Part shown: piece by piece, positions 7,756 through 16,001 of the stretch | Layout of the letters: every line of letters begins with the position of its first letter | How positions within the stretch are numbered: the stretch's first letter is position 1 | NCBI RefSeq assembly: GCF_036621135.1 | Contig: NZ_JAZIBG010000028.1 | Span: 310,001 to 374,000, forward strand | DNA length: 64,000 nt | Source: Aquincola agrisoli | GTDB taxonomy: Bacteria; Pseudomonadota; Gammaproteobacteria; Burkholderiales; Burkholderiaceae_C | Direction of reading: 5' to 3' | Made by a program: the position numbers and the translations under genes | Notes under the pieces: model-generated | Told to the model about the DNA's origin: nothing | What the model saw: the letters and a program-made list of their open reading frames with translations, nothing else | The model's database searches: none

Positions 7756-8727
7756 TCACTTCTTCTCGGTCAGGAACTTGCCTTGCGGCGCATCGGCGTT
7801 CTTCTGGCGGCGGGTGTGGCCGTCGAGGCCGCCGTCCACCGCCCATTCGGCGAACACGGTCGGGCCCGGCTCGAACTCGCGCGGCTGCCAGTCGGCGGTG
7901 AGCTGGTCTTCGTCGGCGTAGTACTCGATGAGGCCGCCGGCCGGGTTCTTGAAGTACCAGAAATACGCCGACGACACCGGGTGCCGGCCCGGGCCGAGCT
8001 GGGTTTCCCAGCCGCAGCGCGAGAAGTGCAGGCCGCCGCCGAACACCTCGTGAATGTCGCGCACCGTGAAGGCCACGTGGTTCAGCCCGCGCTTGCCGCT
8101 GGGCAGCTGCAGCAGGAAGAGGTCGTGGTGGCCGCCGTCCGGCGCGCAGCGCAGGAAGGCGCCGCGGTTCGGGTAGCTGTCGGACTGCACGAAGCCCAGG
8201 CGCTCGCGGTAGAACGTGCTGGTGGTGTTCACGTCGTGGGTGAAGAACACCACGTGGCCCACCTCGATCGGCGTGGCGCGTTCGTAGATCGGGCTCGGCT
8301 GGTTGATGCGCTGCTTGCTGGCCCAGGTGTTCATCACGCCGCACTCGACGTCGATGGCCTGCTTGCGCGTGACCTGAAGCCGCACGGCCAGGCCGTTGGG
8401 GTCGGTGCAGCCGATGCGGCGTGCGCCCTCGGCCTCGTGGTCGACGAAACCCGGCTGGTCGGCGAGGGCCGAGGCGTAGCGGTCGAGGTCGGCCGCGCTT
8501 TCCACGCCCCACACCACCTCGCACAGCGTCGGGCCTTCCTCGGTGCCGGCCGGCACGCCAGGCAGGCCCAGCCGCGCGACGACCACGCGGCAGCCGTTCA
8601 GGCACTCGAACACCAGCGCATCGGCCGATTCCGACGCCAGCTTCAGGCCCCAGTCGCCGAAGAAGCGGCGGCTCGTCGGCAGGTCGTCCGACACGTAGGT
8701 GATCTGGTCAATGCCGAGAACGCTCAT
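7756..8727 (-). CDS. VOC family protein, two-domain extradiol (catechol 2,3-dioxygenase-like) enzyme
   Basis: A 323-residue protein with two vicinal-oxygen-chelate modules: residues about 4-115 (IDQITYVSDDLPTSRRFFGD) and about 140-270 (EVGHVVFFTHDVNTTSTFYRE). The second, catalytic-type module keeps the metal ligands: His in VGHVVFF, His in LNHVAFTVRD and Glu in GLIEYYAD. This layout matches type I extradiol dioxygenases that open catecholic rings with Fe(II) and O2. With the Rieske oxygenase it would supply hydroxylation then meta-cleavage. I chose the ATG at 8727 (MSVLGIDQ) over a start 13 codons earlier. Confidence 0.88.
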   Translation of the reverse strand: MSVLGIDQITYVSDDLPTSRRFFGDWGLKLASESADALVFECLNGCRVVVARLGLPGVPAGTEEGPTLCEVVWGVESAADLDRYASALADQPGFVDHEAEGARRIGCTDPNGLAVRLQVTRKQAIDVECGVMNTWASKQRINQPSPIYERATPIEVGHVVFFTHDVNTTSTFYRERLGFVQSDSYPNRGAFLRCAPDGGHHDLFLLQLPSGKRGLNHVAFTVRDIHEVFGGGLHFSRCGWETQLGPGRHPVSSAYFWYFKNPAGGLIEYYADEDQLTADWQPREFEPGPTVFAEWAVDGGLDGHTRRQKNADAPQGKFLTEKK

Positions 8728-8737
8728 CGTTGTTCCT

Positions 8738-10213
8738 TCATTTTGCCCACGGCAAAGGTTGTTCATTCGTGCCCCAGTACATGCTCTTCTGTTCCATGTA
8801 CTGGAAGATGCCCTCGCGGCCCTTCTCGCGGCCGAGGCCCGAATCGCGCCAGCCGCCGAACGGCGTGGAGACCGAGAACTGCTTGTAGGTGTTGACCCAG
8901 ACGGTGCCGGCCTGCACCGCGCGGCCCAGGCGCCAGGCGCGCTTGAAGTCGCGGCTCCACACGCCCGCGGCCAGCGCGTAGATGCTGTCGTTGGCCTGCT
9001 CGATCAAGGCTTCTTCGGTATCAAAAGGCATCGCCACCAGCACCGGGCCGAAGATCTCCTCCTGCGTCACGCGGGCCTGGTTGCCCAGGCCTTCGAGGAT
9101 GGTGGGCGTGTAGAAGTAACCGTTGTCGAAGCCTGCACCATGCGGGCGCACGCCGCCGGTGCGGATGCGGCCGCCTTCGGACACGCCCAGTTCCACGTAG
9201 CGCTCGATGCCTTCGCGGTGGCGCGCCGTGATCAGCGGGCCCATCTGCGTGCGCTCCGAAGCGGGGTCGCCCACGCGCAGCGCGGCGGCGCCTTCGGTCA
9301 GGCGGGTCAGGAACTCGTCGTAGATCGAACGCGCGACGAAGAGCCGCGAGCCCGCGATGCACGATTCGCCCGAGCTGCTGAAGATGCCGTACAGCACGCC
9401 GGCCACGGCGTGGTCGAGGTCGGCGTCTTCCAGCACCATGGTGGGCGACTTGCCGCCCAGCTCCAGCGACACCGGCATCATCTTGTCGGCCGCGATGTGG
9501 GCGATGTGCTTGCCGGTGGTGGTGCCGCCGGTGAACGACACGCGCTTGACCAGCGGGTGCTTGGTGATGGCGTCGCCGATCACCGAGCCCTTGCCCGGCA
9601 GCACGCTGACGATGCCCCTGGGCACGCCGGCCTCTTCGCACAGCTTGGCCAGCTCCAGCGCCATCAGCGGCGTGACCTCGGCGGGCTTCACCACCACCGC
9701 ATTGCCGGCCGCCAGCGCGGGCGCGAGCTTCTGCGCTTCGCTCGCGATCGGCGAGTTCCACGGCGTGATGGCGGCCACCACCCCCATCGGCTCGTGCACG
9801 CTCATCGTGACGAACGCGCCACGCGACGGCGTGATCGTCTCTTCCAGCGTCTCGCAGGCGGCGGCGAAGAACTGGAAGGTGCCGGCCGCGCTGGCCACCA
9901 GCGCGCGGGTTTCGCTGATCGGCTTGCCGTTGTCCAGCCGCTGCTGCTGCGCCAGGCGCTCGGCGTTCTCGCGGATCAGCTGCGCCACGCGGTGCAGCAC
10001 CGCGGCGCGCTCGTGCGGCAGCTTCTGCGCCCAGCCGCTGGTGCGGAAGGCGTGGTCGGCACGCTGGATGGCCTCTTCCACATCGGCCAGGCTCGCAGCC
10101 CGCAGGCGCGCGATGGGCTCGCCGGTGGCGGGGTAGAGGCTGTCGTACACATCGCCGCCGCCCAGGCGCCATTCGCCGGCGACGTTGATCGGGAGCAGTT
10201 CGAGATTCGCCAT
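8738..10213 (-). CDS. NAD(P)-dependent aldehyde dehydrogenase
   Basis: A 491-residue ALDH of normal length. The catalytic cysteine is Cys285 (SSGESCIAGSRLFV) and the general base is Glu251 (ELGGKSPT). The cofactor site reads ITPWNSP and FTGGTTTGKHIA. It most resembles the betaine-aldehyde / hydroxymuconic-semialdehyde branch. In this cluster it would oxidise a semialdehyde formed after ring cleavage. It starts 21 nt after the aspartate dehydrogenase gene and ends 10 nt before the VOC gene, so all three are likely one mRNA. Confidence 0.92.
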   Translation of the reverse strand: MANLELLPINVAGEWRLGGGDVYDSLYPATGEPIARLRAASLADVEEAIQRADHAFRTSGWAQKLPHERAAVLHRVAQLIRENAERLAQQQRLDNGKPISETRALVASAAGTFQFFAAACETLEETITPSRGAFVTMSVHEPMGVVAAITPWNSPIASEAQKLAPALAAGNAVVVKPAEVTPLMALELAKLCEEAGVPRGIVSVLPGKGSVIGDAITKHPLVKRVSFTGGTTTGKHIAHIAADKMMPVSLELGGKSPTMVLEDADLDHAVAGVLYGIFSSSGESCIAGSRLFVARSIYDEFLTRLTEGAAALRVGDPASERTQMGPLITARHREGIERYVELGVSEGGRIRTGGVRPHGAGFDNGYFYTPTILEGLGNQARVTQEEIFGPVLVAMPFDTEEALIEQANDSIYALAAGVWSRDFKRAWRLGRAVQAGTVWVNTYKQFSVSTPFGGWRDSGLGREKGREGIFQYMEQKSMYWGTNEQPLPWAK

Positions 10214-10234
10214 CGGGGTGTTCTCTCGTCGGAA

Positions 10235-11035
10235 TCAGATGACCAGCGGCGCGACGCGGCTGCGCAGCGCACGCACCGCGCTGTAGACGGTCAGCGCCGA
10301 GGTCTTGGGGTTGGCGGCCAGCGGCTGGTTGCGCATCGTCAGCTCGAAGCTGCCGAAGGCGCCTTCGGCTTCCACCGTGTGCACGTTCTCGGCCACGGCC
10401 GGGTCGGCGATCAGCCGCACCGTCGTCGCGTCGAGGCCCAGGCCGGCGAGCGACACCGTGGCGGCGACGTTCGCGTTCTTCGGGAAGCGCCGCGCCGCCT
10501 CGCGCGCGCTGCCTTCGAAGATCACCGTCGCCTCGGCCAGCGTGTCGAGCTGGCGGCCTTCCTCGGCCGGCGTGCCCTTCCACGCGTGGGGCGGCTTGCG
10601 GCCGGTGTAGCGAACGAGGGCCAGGCCGCCCACGCGGGCCGCGGCCAGCGCGTCGATCGCGCCGATGGCCCCGGCGATGAGCTGCACCTGCGTGCCCCCG
10701 TCGCGCGCCGCGGCTTCGAGCTGCTCGGGCAGGCCTTCGGCCGACAGCGCGCCGACCGAGGCCACGATGCACGGCACGCCGCGCTTCAGCGCCGGCAGCA
10801 CGTGCGCTTCGATGGCGGCGTGGCCGGCGGCCTCGACCACCAGATCGATGCCTTCGGTGGGCACCGCGCCGGCCACCTGGGCCCGCGGCGCCAGGCGGCT
10901 GGCCACCGCCTGCGCGTCGACCGCTCCGGCGGCCGGTACCACGATGGCCGCCACCGACAGGCCGGCGTCGGCCTGCAGCAGCTCCAGCACCGCGGTGCCG
11001 ATGGCGCCGCAGCCGACGAGTGCAATGCTCAGCAT
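10235..11035 (-). CDS. nadX: L-aspartate dehydrogenase (NadX-like)
   Basis: A 266-residue NAD(P)-dependent dehydrogenase that interconverts L-aspartate and iminoaspartate/oxaloacetate plus ammonia. The Rossmann motif is VGCGAIG (7-13). The active-site His219 lies in ENVHTVEAEG, and the C-terminal substrate loop ANPKTSALT (241-249) is the family signature. NadX usually feeds NAD synthesis, but no nadA or nadC is nearby. Here it lies between an aldehyde dehydrogenase and a ThDP enzyme, so a catabolic role on aspartate or a similar amino acid is likely. The ribosome site GAGGGG lies 6 nt before the ATG. Confidence 0.85.
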   Translation of the reverse strand: MLSIALVGCGAIGTAVLELLQADAGLSVAAIVVPAAGAVDAQAVASRLAPRAQVAGAVPTEGIDLVVEAAGHAAIEAHVLPALKRGVPCIVASVGALSAEGLPEQLEAAARDGGTQVQLIAGAIGAIDALAAARVGGLALVRYTGRKPPHAWKGTPAEEGRQLDTLAEATVIFEGSAREAARRFPKNANVAATVSLAGLGLDATTVRLIADPAVAENVHTVEAEGAFGSFELTMRNQPLAANPKTSALTVYSAVRALRSRVAPLVI

Positions 11036-11042
11036 GTCAGCC

Positions 11043-11117
11043 CCTCGCCCGGCGGGTACGCCGATCGATCCCCCGAGGGGATGCGGGCCGGCTTGGGAGC
11101 GGCCCGGCGCTCGGCCC
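11043..11117. repeat. Intergenic hairpin element, family 2, copy 1
   Basis: The 85 bases between two co-directional genes carry nested inverted repeats: a GGGCCG/CGGCCC arm pair and, on the minus strand, ATCCCC-tcg-GGGGAT. The core GCTTGGGAGCGGCCCGGCGC (11091-11110) recurs with one mismatch at 36296-36315. Its last bases double as the ribosome site of the aspartate dehydrogenase gene. Confidence 0.5.
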
Positions 11118-11120
11118 GCG

Positions 11121-12824
11121 TCACGCCCGCCCCCCCTGCGACAGCGCAGGGATCTGCGTGACCGTGTTGGTCGGCGGGCCGGCGAAGGCGCTCTTGAAGC
11201 CGCCGATCGACAGCATGTCGATCTCCAGCAGGAACGGGCCCTTGCGGCCCGCGGCCTGCGCCAGCACCGCCGGCAGGTCGCTCAGGGTGCTGACGCGGGC
11301 GTGCGGCAGCTCGATGGACGCGCACAGCTTGGCGTAGTCTGGCGTGTGCAGGTCGACGTAGCAGCGGCGGCCGCCGTACTGCGCGTCCTGGATGTTCTTG
11401 ATGACGCCGTAGCCCTTGTCGTTCATCAGCACGATCAGCAGGTCGCACTGCTCCTGCACCATCGTGGCCAGCTCGCCCAGGTTCAGGATGAAGCCGCCGT
11501 CGCCGGCCAGGCAGAAGGTCTTGCGGCCCGAGTTCGTCTCGGCCGCGCCGATGGCCGCGCCGATCGCCATCGGCATGCCCTGGCCGATGCCGCCGCCGGT
11601 GGCGTGCACGCCGGCCGTCGGGTGGAAGATGCGCAGCTCGCGGTTGCCCCAGGTGCTGTTGGAGACGGTCACGTCGCGCACCCAGTTGAACTGTTGGCCA
11701 GCCACCTGCTGCAGCTCGCGCACCAGCGCGCTGTAGGCGCCCAGGCCGTCGTGCAGCGTGCCCACGGCCTGCTCGTGCGCGGCGCGCAGGTCGGCCAGCA
11801 GGGCCGGGTCGGCGCGCCAGTCGCGGGCTTCGAGCCGATCGGCCAGGCCTTGCAGCACCAGCGACGAATCGCCGCAGACAAACGCATCGGTCGCGTAGCA
11901 GCGGCCTTCGGCGGCCGGGTCGGCATCGGCGCGGTACAGCGGGCGCGGCAGCTTCAGTTCGTACTTCAGCGTCTCGTTGCCGCGCAGGCGCGAGCCCACC
12001 ACCAGCATCGCATCGCAGGTTTGATAGAACGCCTCGACCGGCTTGTGGATGTTGTACGCGCCCAGCGAGCCCGCGTCGTCCTCGGCCACGATGCCGCGGC
12101 CCTGCACGCTCGTCACCACGCCGATGCCCAGCGCCTGCAGGCGCTTGACGGCCGCGCCGGCATGGCGCGCGCCGCCGCCCAGCCACAGCAGCGGGCGCTT
12201 CGCCGCGGCGAAGCGGGTGGCCAGGTCGTCGAGCGCGGCGGCGGCCGGCACCACCGGCTGCACGGGCAGCGGCGCCAGGTCGGCCGGCATCGTCGTCAAC
12301 GCGCTCTGGATGTCGATCGGGATCTCGACGCTGACCGGGCCGGTGGGCGCCGTCAGCGCGCACTGCACGGCCTGTTTCAGCACGCCCAGCACGTTGTCGA
12401 CGCTGCGCACGCGGAACGCGGCCTTCGACACGGCCTTCAGCATCGTCAGCTGGTCGGGGGCCTCGTGGATGTACGACATGCCCTTGTCGAGGAACTCGGT
12501 CTCGATCTGGCCGGTGATGTGCAGCAGCGGCGAGCCGGCGGTGTAGGCCTCGACCAGGCTGCCCGCGATGTTGCCCGCGGCCGGGCCGGTGCTGGTGAGG
12601 CACACGCCCAGGCTGGCGGTGGAACGGGCGTACGCGTCGGCCATGTTGCCGGCGCCGGCCTCGCCGCGCGCGGGCACGAAGCGCACCTTGCCGCGCTGCG
12701 CGAACGCATCGAGGATCGGCATGTTGTGGATCGAGATGACGCCGAAGGCCGTCTTGACGCCACACGATTCGAGGAAGGCCGAGACGACGGCGCCGACGGT
12801 GACGGGGGTGTTGGAGTTAGGCAT
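11121..12824 (-). CDS. Thiamine-diphosphate-dependent enzyme (acetolactate synthase / decarboxylase-like)
   Basis: A 567-residue three-domain ThDP enzyme. The N-terminal Pyr domain carries the activating Glu (RFVPARGEAGAGNMADAYAR), the central domain is truncated-Rossmann type, and the C-terminal PP domain has GDGGFILNLGELATM, with NDKGYG about 26 residues later as the Mg-ThDP motif. It could decarboxylate a 2-oxo acid or condense two carbonyls; it lacks evidence for a regulatory subunit and is not next to ilvN. The ATG at 12824 overlaps the end of the upstream SDR gene by 8 nt, so translation is probably coupled. Confidence 0.88.
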   Translation of the reverse strand: MPNSNTPVTVGAVVSAFLESCGVKTAFGVISIHNMPILDAFAQRGKVRFVPARGEAGAGNMADAYARSTASLGVCLTSTGPAAGNIAGSLVEAYTAGSPLLHITGQIETEFLDKGMSYIHEAPDQLTMLKAVSKAAFRVRSVDNVLGVLKQAVQCALTAPTGPVSVEIPIDIQSALTTMPADLAPLPVQPVVPAAAALDDLATRFAAAKRPLLWLGGGARHAGAAVKRLQALGIGVVTSVQGRGIVAEDDAGSLGAYNIHKPVEAFYQTCDAMLVVGSRLRGNETLKYELKLPRPLYRADADPAAEGRCYATDAFVCGDSSLVLQGLADRLEARDWRADPALLADLRAAHEQAVGTLHDGLGAYSALVRELQQVAGQQFNWVRDVTVSNSTWGNRELRIFHPTAGVHATGGGIGQGMPMAIGAAIGAAETNSGRKTFCLAGDGGFILNLGELATMVQEQCDLLIVLMNDKGYGVIKNIQDAQYGGRRCYVDLHTPDYAKLCASIELPHARVSTLSDLPAVLAQAAGRKGPFLLEIDMLSIGGFKSAFAGPPTNTVTQIPALSQGGRA

Positions 12825-13647
12825 GGCGCGAATGGCCTCCGGAGATGTCGATGTGGCCGCCGGTGGTGTACGACGCCAGCGGCGATGCGAGGAACACGAG
12901 CGCGCGGGCTGCCTCGATCGGCAGGCCCAGCCGCCCGAGCGGGATGTGCTTGTTGGCCGCGAGCTGGCGGCTCCAGGCCGCCCAGTCGAGCGACTTGTCT
13001 TCACGTGCCTCGAAGCGGCGGCGCCACTGGCCCGACTCGACGAGGCCGATCAGGATGCCGTTGACGCGCACGCCCTGCGGCGCGAACTCGGTGGCCATCG
13101 AGCGCACCAGGTTCAGCAGGCCGGCGCGGGCCGCCGAGGTGGCCACCATGTGCGGCTCGGGCTGGCGCGCCAGCAGCGAGTTGGCGCAGGTGACCGACGC
13201 ATCGCCCAGCGCCTGGCGCTGCCGCACGAGCTGCGGCAGGAAGGCGCGCGTGGGGTGCAGCACCGAGAAGAACTTCAGGTGCAGTTCCTGCGTCCAGGCT
13301 TCGTCGGTGGTGTCGGCGAAGGTGGAGACCCGGCCCTGGCCGGCGTTGTTGACCAGCATCGCGGCCGGGCCGAGCGCGGCCTCGCTCGCGGCGGCGAAGG
13401 CCTTGACCGAAGCGGCGTCGAGCACGTCGCAGGTCTGCGCGAACAGCGTCGCGGCGGGATGCCGCTCGCGCAGGCCGGCGACGGCACCGTCCAGGCGCTC
13501 GGCGTTGCGGCCGCACAGCGCCACCGCCGCGCCGCAGGCCAGCAGCAGGTCGACGGTGGCCAGGCCGATGCCCGACGACCCGCCGGTGACCACGGCCACG
13601 CGGCCGGCCAGCGCATCGGGGGCGAAGAAGTTGGAAGGAACGTTCAT
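12817..13647 (-). CDS. SDR-fold protein with substituted YxxxK catalytic pair
   Basis: A 276-residue classical-size SDR. The cofactor loop TGGSSGIGLA (21-30) and the NNAG motif (100-103) are intact, and Ser157 stands where the catalytic Ser belongs. Exactly 13 residues on, where Tyr is expected, is Thr170, and the +4 Lys is Arg174 (HMVATSAARAGLL). The usual proton-relay pair is therefore missing, although the helix and the C-terminus (GGHIDISGGHSRHA) are otherwise normal. It may be a variant dehydrogenase or a non-redox SDR. It is 5 nt downstream of the IclR gene and overlaps the ThDP gene. Confidence 0.88.
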   Translation of the reverse strand: MNVPSNFFAPDALAGRVAVVTGGSSGIGLATVDLLLACGAAVALCGRNAERLDGAVAGLRERHPAATLFAQTCDVLDAASVKAFAAASEAALGPAAMLVNNAGQGRVSTFADTTDEAWTQELHLKFFSVLHPTRAFLPQLVRQRQALGDASVTCANSLLARQPEPHMVATSAARAGLLNLVRSMATEFAPQGVRVNGILIGLVESGQWRRRFEAREDKSLDWAAWSRQLAANKHIPLGRLGLPIEAARALVFLASPLASYTTGGHIDISGGHSRHA

Positions 13648-13652
13648 GGCGA

Positions 13653-14504
13653 TCAGGTGCCGGACTTCGGCCCGCGCAAGGGGACCACGTTGCGGTTGGC
13701 CGATGCGGTGGCGTTGTTCAGCAGCGCCGACAGCTCCTCAGCCGCATCGCGCACGCGGCGCACCATGTCTTCGAGGCGGTCGCTGTCGATGTGGGCCGAG
13801 GTGATGGTGGCGCCCAGCGCCGCCGCCACGCGGCCGCGGTGGTCGCGCACCGGCGCGGCGATGGTGGAGATGTTCGACTCGTAGAAGCCTTCGCCCTGCA
13901 CGTAGCCGCGCTCGCGGTCGGCCTGCACCATGTTGAAGAGTTCGATCACCGTCTGCGGCGTGCTGGGCGAGAAGGTCTCCAGCCGCTCTTCGGGGTACAT
14001 CGCGCGCAGCTCGGGCAGCGTCAGGTCCTCGAGCAGCACGCGGCCCAGCACCGTGGCGTGCGCGGGCAGGCGGGTGCCCACGCTCACCGAGCTGGCAAAC
14101 GGCGTGGGCTGCGACACCTTGGCCACGTAGACGATGGAGCGGCCGTCGCGCACGACCAGGTTGCAGGGGTAGCGCAGCTCCTCGCTCAGGCGCTCCAGGA
14201 TCGGCAGGCCCAGCTCGTTGAGCTCCAGCGACGCCAGGTACTCGAAGCCCAGGCGCAGCACCGCCAGGCCCAGGCGGTAGGCACGGCCGCCCTCGGTCTT
14301 CTCGATGAAGCCCAGGCTTTCGAGCGTGGACAGCAGGCGGAAGACGGTGGAGCGCGGCAGGTCGAAACGGCGCGCCAGCTCGGGCGCGGTGAGGCTGCGG
14401 TTCTCGCGGCTGAATTCGCACAGCACGCGCAGGCCGCGCTCCAACGCCGGCACGATGTAGCGGTCGTTGCCGTCGTCGTTCGCGTCGGGGGTCGACGTGG
14501 ACAT
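13653..14504 (-). CDS. IclR family transcriptional regulator
   Basis: A 283-residue regulator. The N-terminal winged HTH lies at about residues 18-75 (YIVPALERGLRVLCEFSREN, then LTAPELARRFDLPRSTVFRL). The C-terminal IclR effector domain (VVRDGRSIVYVAKV, LPAHATVLGRVLL, GFYESNISTIAAPVRD) binds small aromatic or organic acids. It is the only regulator inside the oxygenase block and is co-directional, 12 nt after the hydrolase gene and 5 nt before the SDR gene. It is the likely pathway-specific regulator. The AT-rich motif shared by the promoters at 19466 and 20678 is a candidate target, which is inference. Confidence 0.92.
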   Translation of the reverse strand: MSTSTPDANDDGNDRYIVPALERGLRVLCEFSRENRSLTAPELARRFDLPRSTVFRLLSTLESLGFIEKTEGGRAYRLGLAVLRLGFEYLASLELNELGLPILERLSEELRYPCNLVVRDGRSIVYVAKVSQPTPFASSVSVGTRLPAHATVLGRVLLEDLTLPELRAMYPEERLETFSPSTPQTVIELFNMVQADRERGYVQGEGFYESNISTIAAPVRDHRGRVAAALGATITSAHIDSDRLEDMVRRVRDAAEELSALLNNATASANRNVVPLRGPKSGT

Positions 14505-14516
14505 TTTTTCGTCTCC

Positions 14517-15380
14517 TCAGGTCAATCCATCGCGGAGCAGCGCGGCCACGGCTTGCGGCTGTTCCACGTAAGAGGCATGGCCCGCGCCGTCGATCGGCGC
14601 CAGCGCCACGCCGCAGGCTGCGGCCACCACCGCGCAGTCGGCCGGCGGCGTCACCACGTCGAGCGTGCCGCAGGCCACCCGCACGGGCGCGGCGGGGGGC
14701 AGGTAGCCCAGCAGGTCGTCGCCGCACAGCAACTCGACGGCCTGGCGGTAGCCTTCCTCGTCCAGGCGCGCCATGTTCCAGCGCACCCAGCGACGGGCCA
14801 GCTCGCTGGCGTTCTCCGACACCAGCCGGCCGCTGCGCTGGCGCGCACTGCCTTCGATGCCGAGTTGGCCCAGCGTGTCGAGCCGCTCGGCGCGCACGCG
14901 GCGGCCCTGCTCGGCCCGGTCGGCCGCGCCATAGCCGCGCGCCGGGCTGATCAGCACCAGCTGCTCGATGCGGCCCGCCAACGCCCCGCCGGCCTGCGCC
15001 GCGGCCGCCGCGGTGAGCGCGCCCAGCGAATGGCCGACCAGCGTGCAGCGTCCGATGCCCAGCGCGTCGAGCAGCGCACGCAGGCGCTGCGCGTAGTCGG
15101 TCGCCTTGGGCGCGTCCATCGGCAGCGGCGTCGATTCGCCGTAACCCGGCGCGTCCCAGGCGATCACGTCGGCCACGTCGGCCAGCGACAGCGCCGCATC
15201 GAGCCACGACGCCGCGCCCGAGCCGATGCCGTGCAGGCACACCAGCGCCGGCCCGTTGCCGCAGCGGCGCACCGCCACCTGGGCGCCCTCGCCCACTGCC
15301 ACGCGCTGCAGCGGGAAACGTGCGTCCAGCCGCGCCAATTCGGCGGCAGGCAGCGCGAGGTCGTCGGTCGGCAGGCTCAT
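14517..15380 (-). CDS. Alpha/beta hydrolase (candidate C-C bond or ester hydrolase)
   Basis: A 287-residue alpha/beta hydrolase. The oxyanion-hole motif is LHGIGSG (49-55), the nucleophile elbow is GHSLG with Ser118, and the late His lies in GAGHASYVEQP near residue 270. Meta-cleavage-product hydrolases of aromatic pathways share this size and motif order, and the ring-cleavage-type VOC protein nearby makes that role attractive. A simple esterase or lactonase is equally possible from sequence. The cupin gene is 7 nt upstream and the IclR gene 12 nt downstream on the same strand. Confidence 0.86.
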   Translation of the reverse strand: MSLPTDDLALPAAELARLDARFPLQRVAVGEGAQVAVRRCGNGPALVCLHGIGSGAASWLDAALSLADVADVIAWDAPGYGESTPLPMDAPKATDYAQRLRALLDALGIGRCTLVGHSLGALTAAAAAQAGGALAGRIEQLVLISPARGYGAADRAEQGRRVRAERLDTLGQLGIEGSARQRSGRLVSENASELARRWVRWNMARLDEEGYRQAVELLCGDDLLGYLPPAAPVRVACGTLDVVTPPADCAVVAAACGVALAPIDGAGHASYVEQPQAVAALLRDGLT

Positions 15381-15387
15381 GGCGCGC

Positions 15388-15975
15388 TTACTTCGGCTCG
15401 CGCTTGATTTTTGCGAGGGGGCTGTCCGGCGGATACGTCGGCGTGATGGGCTTCTTGGCGCCCAGCATCACGCACATCAGCGCGTCTTCCTCGCCGATGT
15501 TGTGCTCCTCGCGGTACACGCCGGGCGGCACCGAAATGAGGTCGCGCTCGCCGAGGATGGCCTCGAAGCGCTCGCCGTCCTTCTCGAGGATGACCTTCAT
15601 CTTGCCGCGCATCACGAAGAACACTTCTTCCACGTCGACGTGCAGGTGCGAGGGGCCGATGTTCCCGGCCGGGATCAGCATGGTCGAGAAGGTGAAGTTC
15701 TCGTTGCGCACCGTGTTGTTGTCGGCGTTGACGCCGGTGCCGCCGGTGCCCAGGTAGCGCATCTGCGCGCGGCGGTAGGCGGGGTCGAAGTCGGCCTGGA
15801 ACTTCAGCGCGTCCCAGTCGTAGCGGCGGGTCTCGAAGCGCGCGATGCGCGTGTTCATCCACTCCTCGAAGGAGGCGCCTTCCGGGCGCTTCCAGCTTTC
15901 GACGGTGTCGGCTTCCACGGCCGCGCGGGCGCGTGCGTCGGCCAGGGCCTTGGCTTGGTCAGACAGGTCGCTCAT
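15388..15975 (-). CDS. Cupin-domain protein
   Basis: A 195-residue single-cupin protein. Cupin motif 1 is present (GPSHLHVDVEEVFFVMRG), with the His-x-His and Glu metal ligands. The second motif (REEHNIGEEDAL) keeps one His. The first 90 residues are helical and hydrophilic (EEWMNTRIARFETRRYDWD), longer than a minimal cupin. It may be a metal-dependent dioxygenase, isomerase or a sugar/acid-binding protein. No signal peptide is visible. It sits between the SDR at 16002 and the hydrolase, in the same orientation. Confidence 0.82.
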   Translation of the reverse strand: MSDLSDQAKALADARARAAVEADTVESWKRPEGASFEEWMNTRIARFETRRYDWDALKFQADFDPAYRRAQMRYLGTGGTGVNADNNTVRNENFTFSTMLIPAGNIGPSHLHVDVEEVFFVMRGKMKVILEKDGERFEAILGERDLISVPPGVYREEHNIGEEDALMCVMLGAKKPITPTYPPDSPLAKIKREPK

Positions 15976-16001
15976 GGGGTGTCCTCTGCTCGGTTCAGGG
16001 T

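Noticed and set aside
11121..12824. Calling the ThDP enzyme acetolactate synthase (ilvB)
   Set aside because: No small regulatory subunit or branched-chain gene is adjacent and the operon is catabolic, so only the ThDP family is supported.
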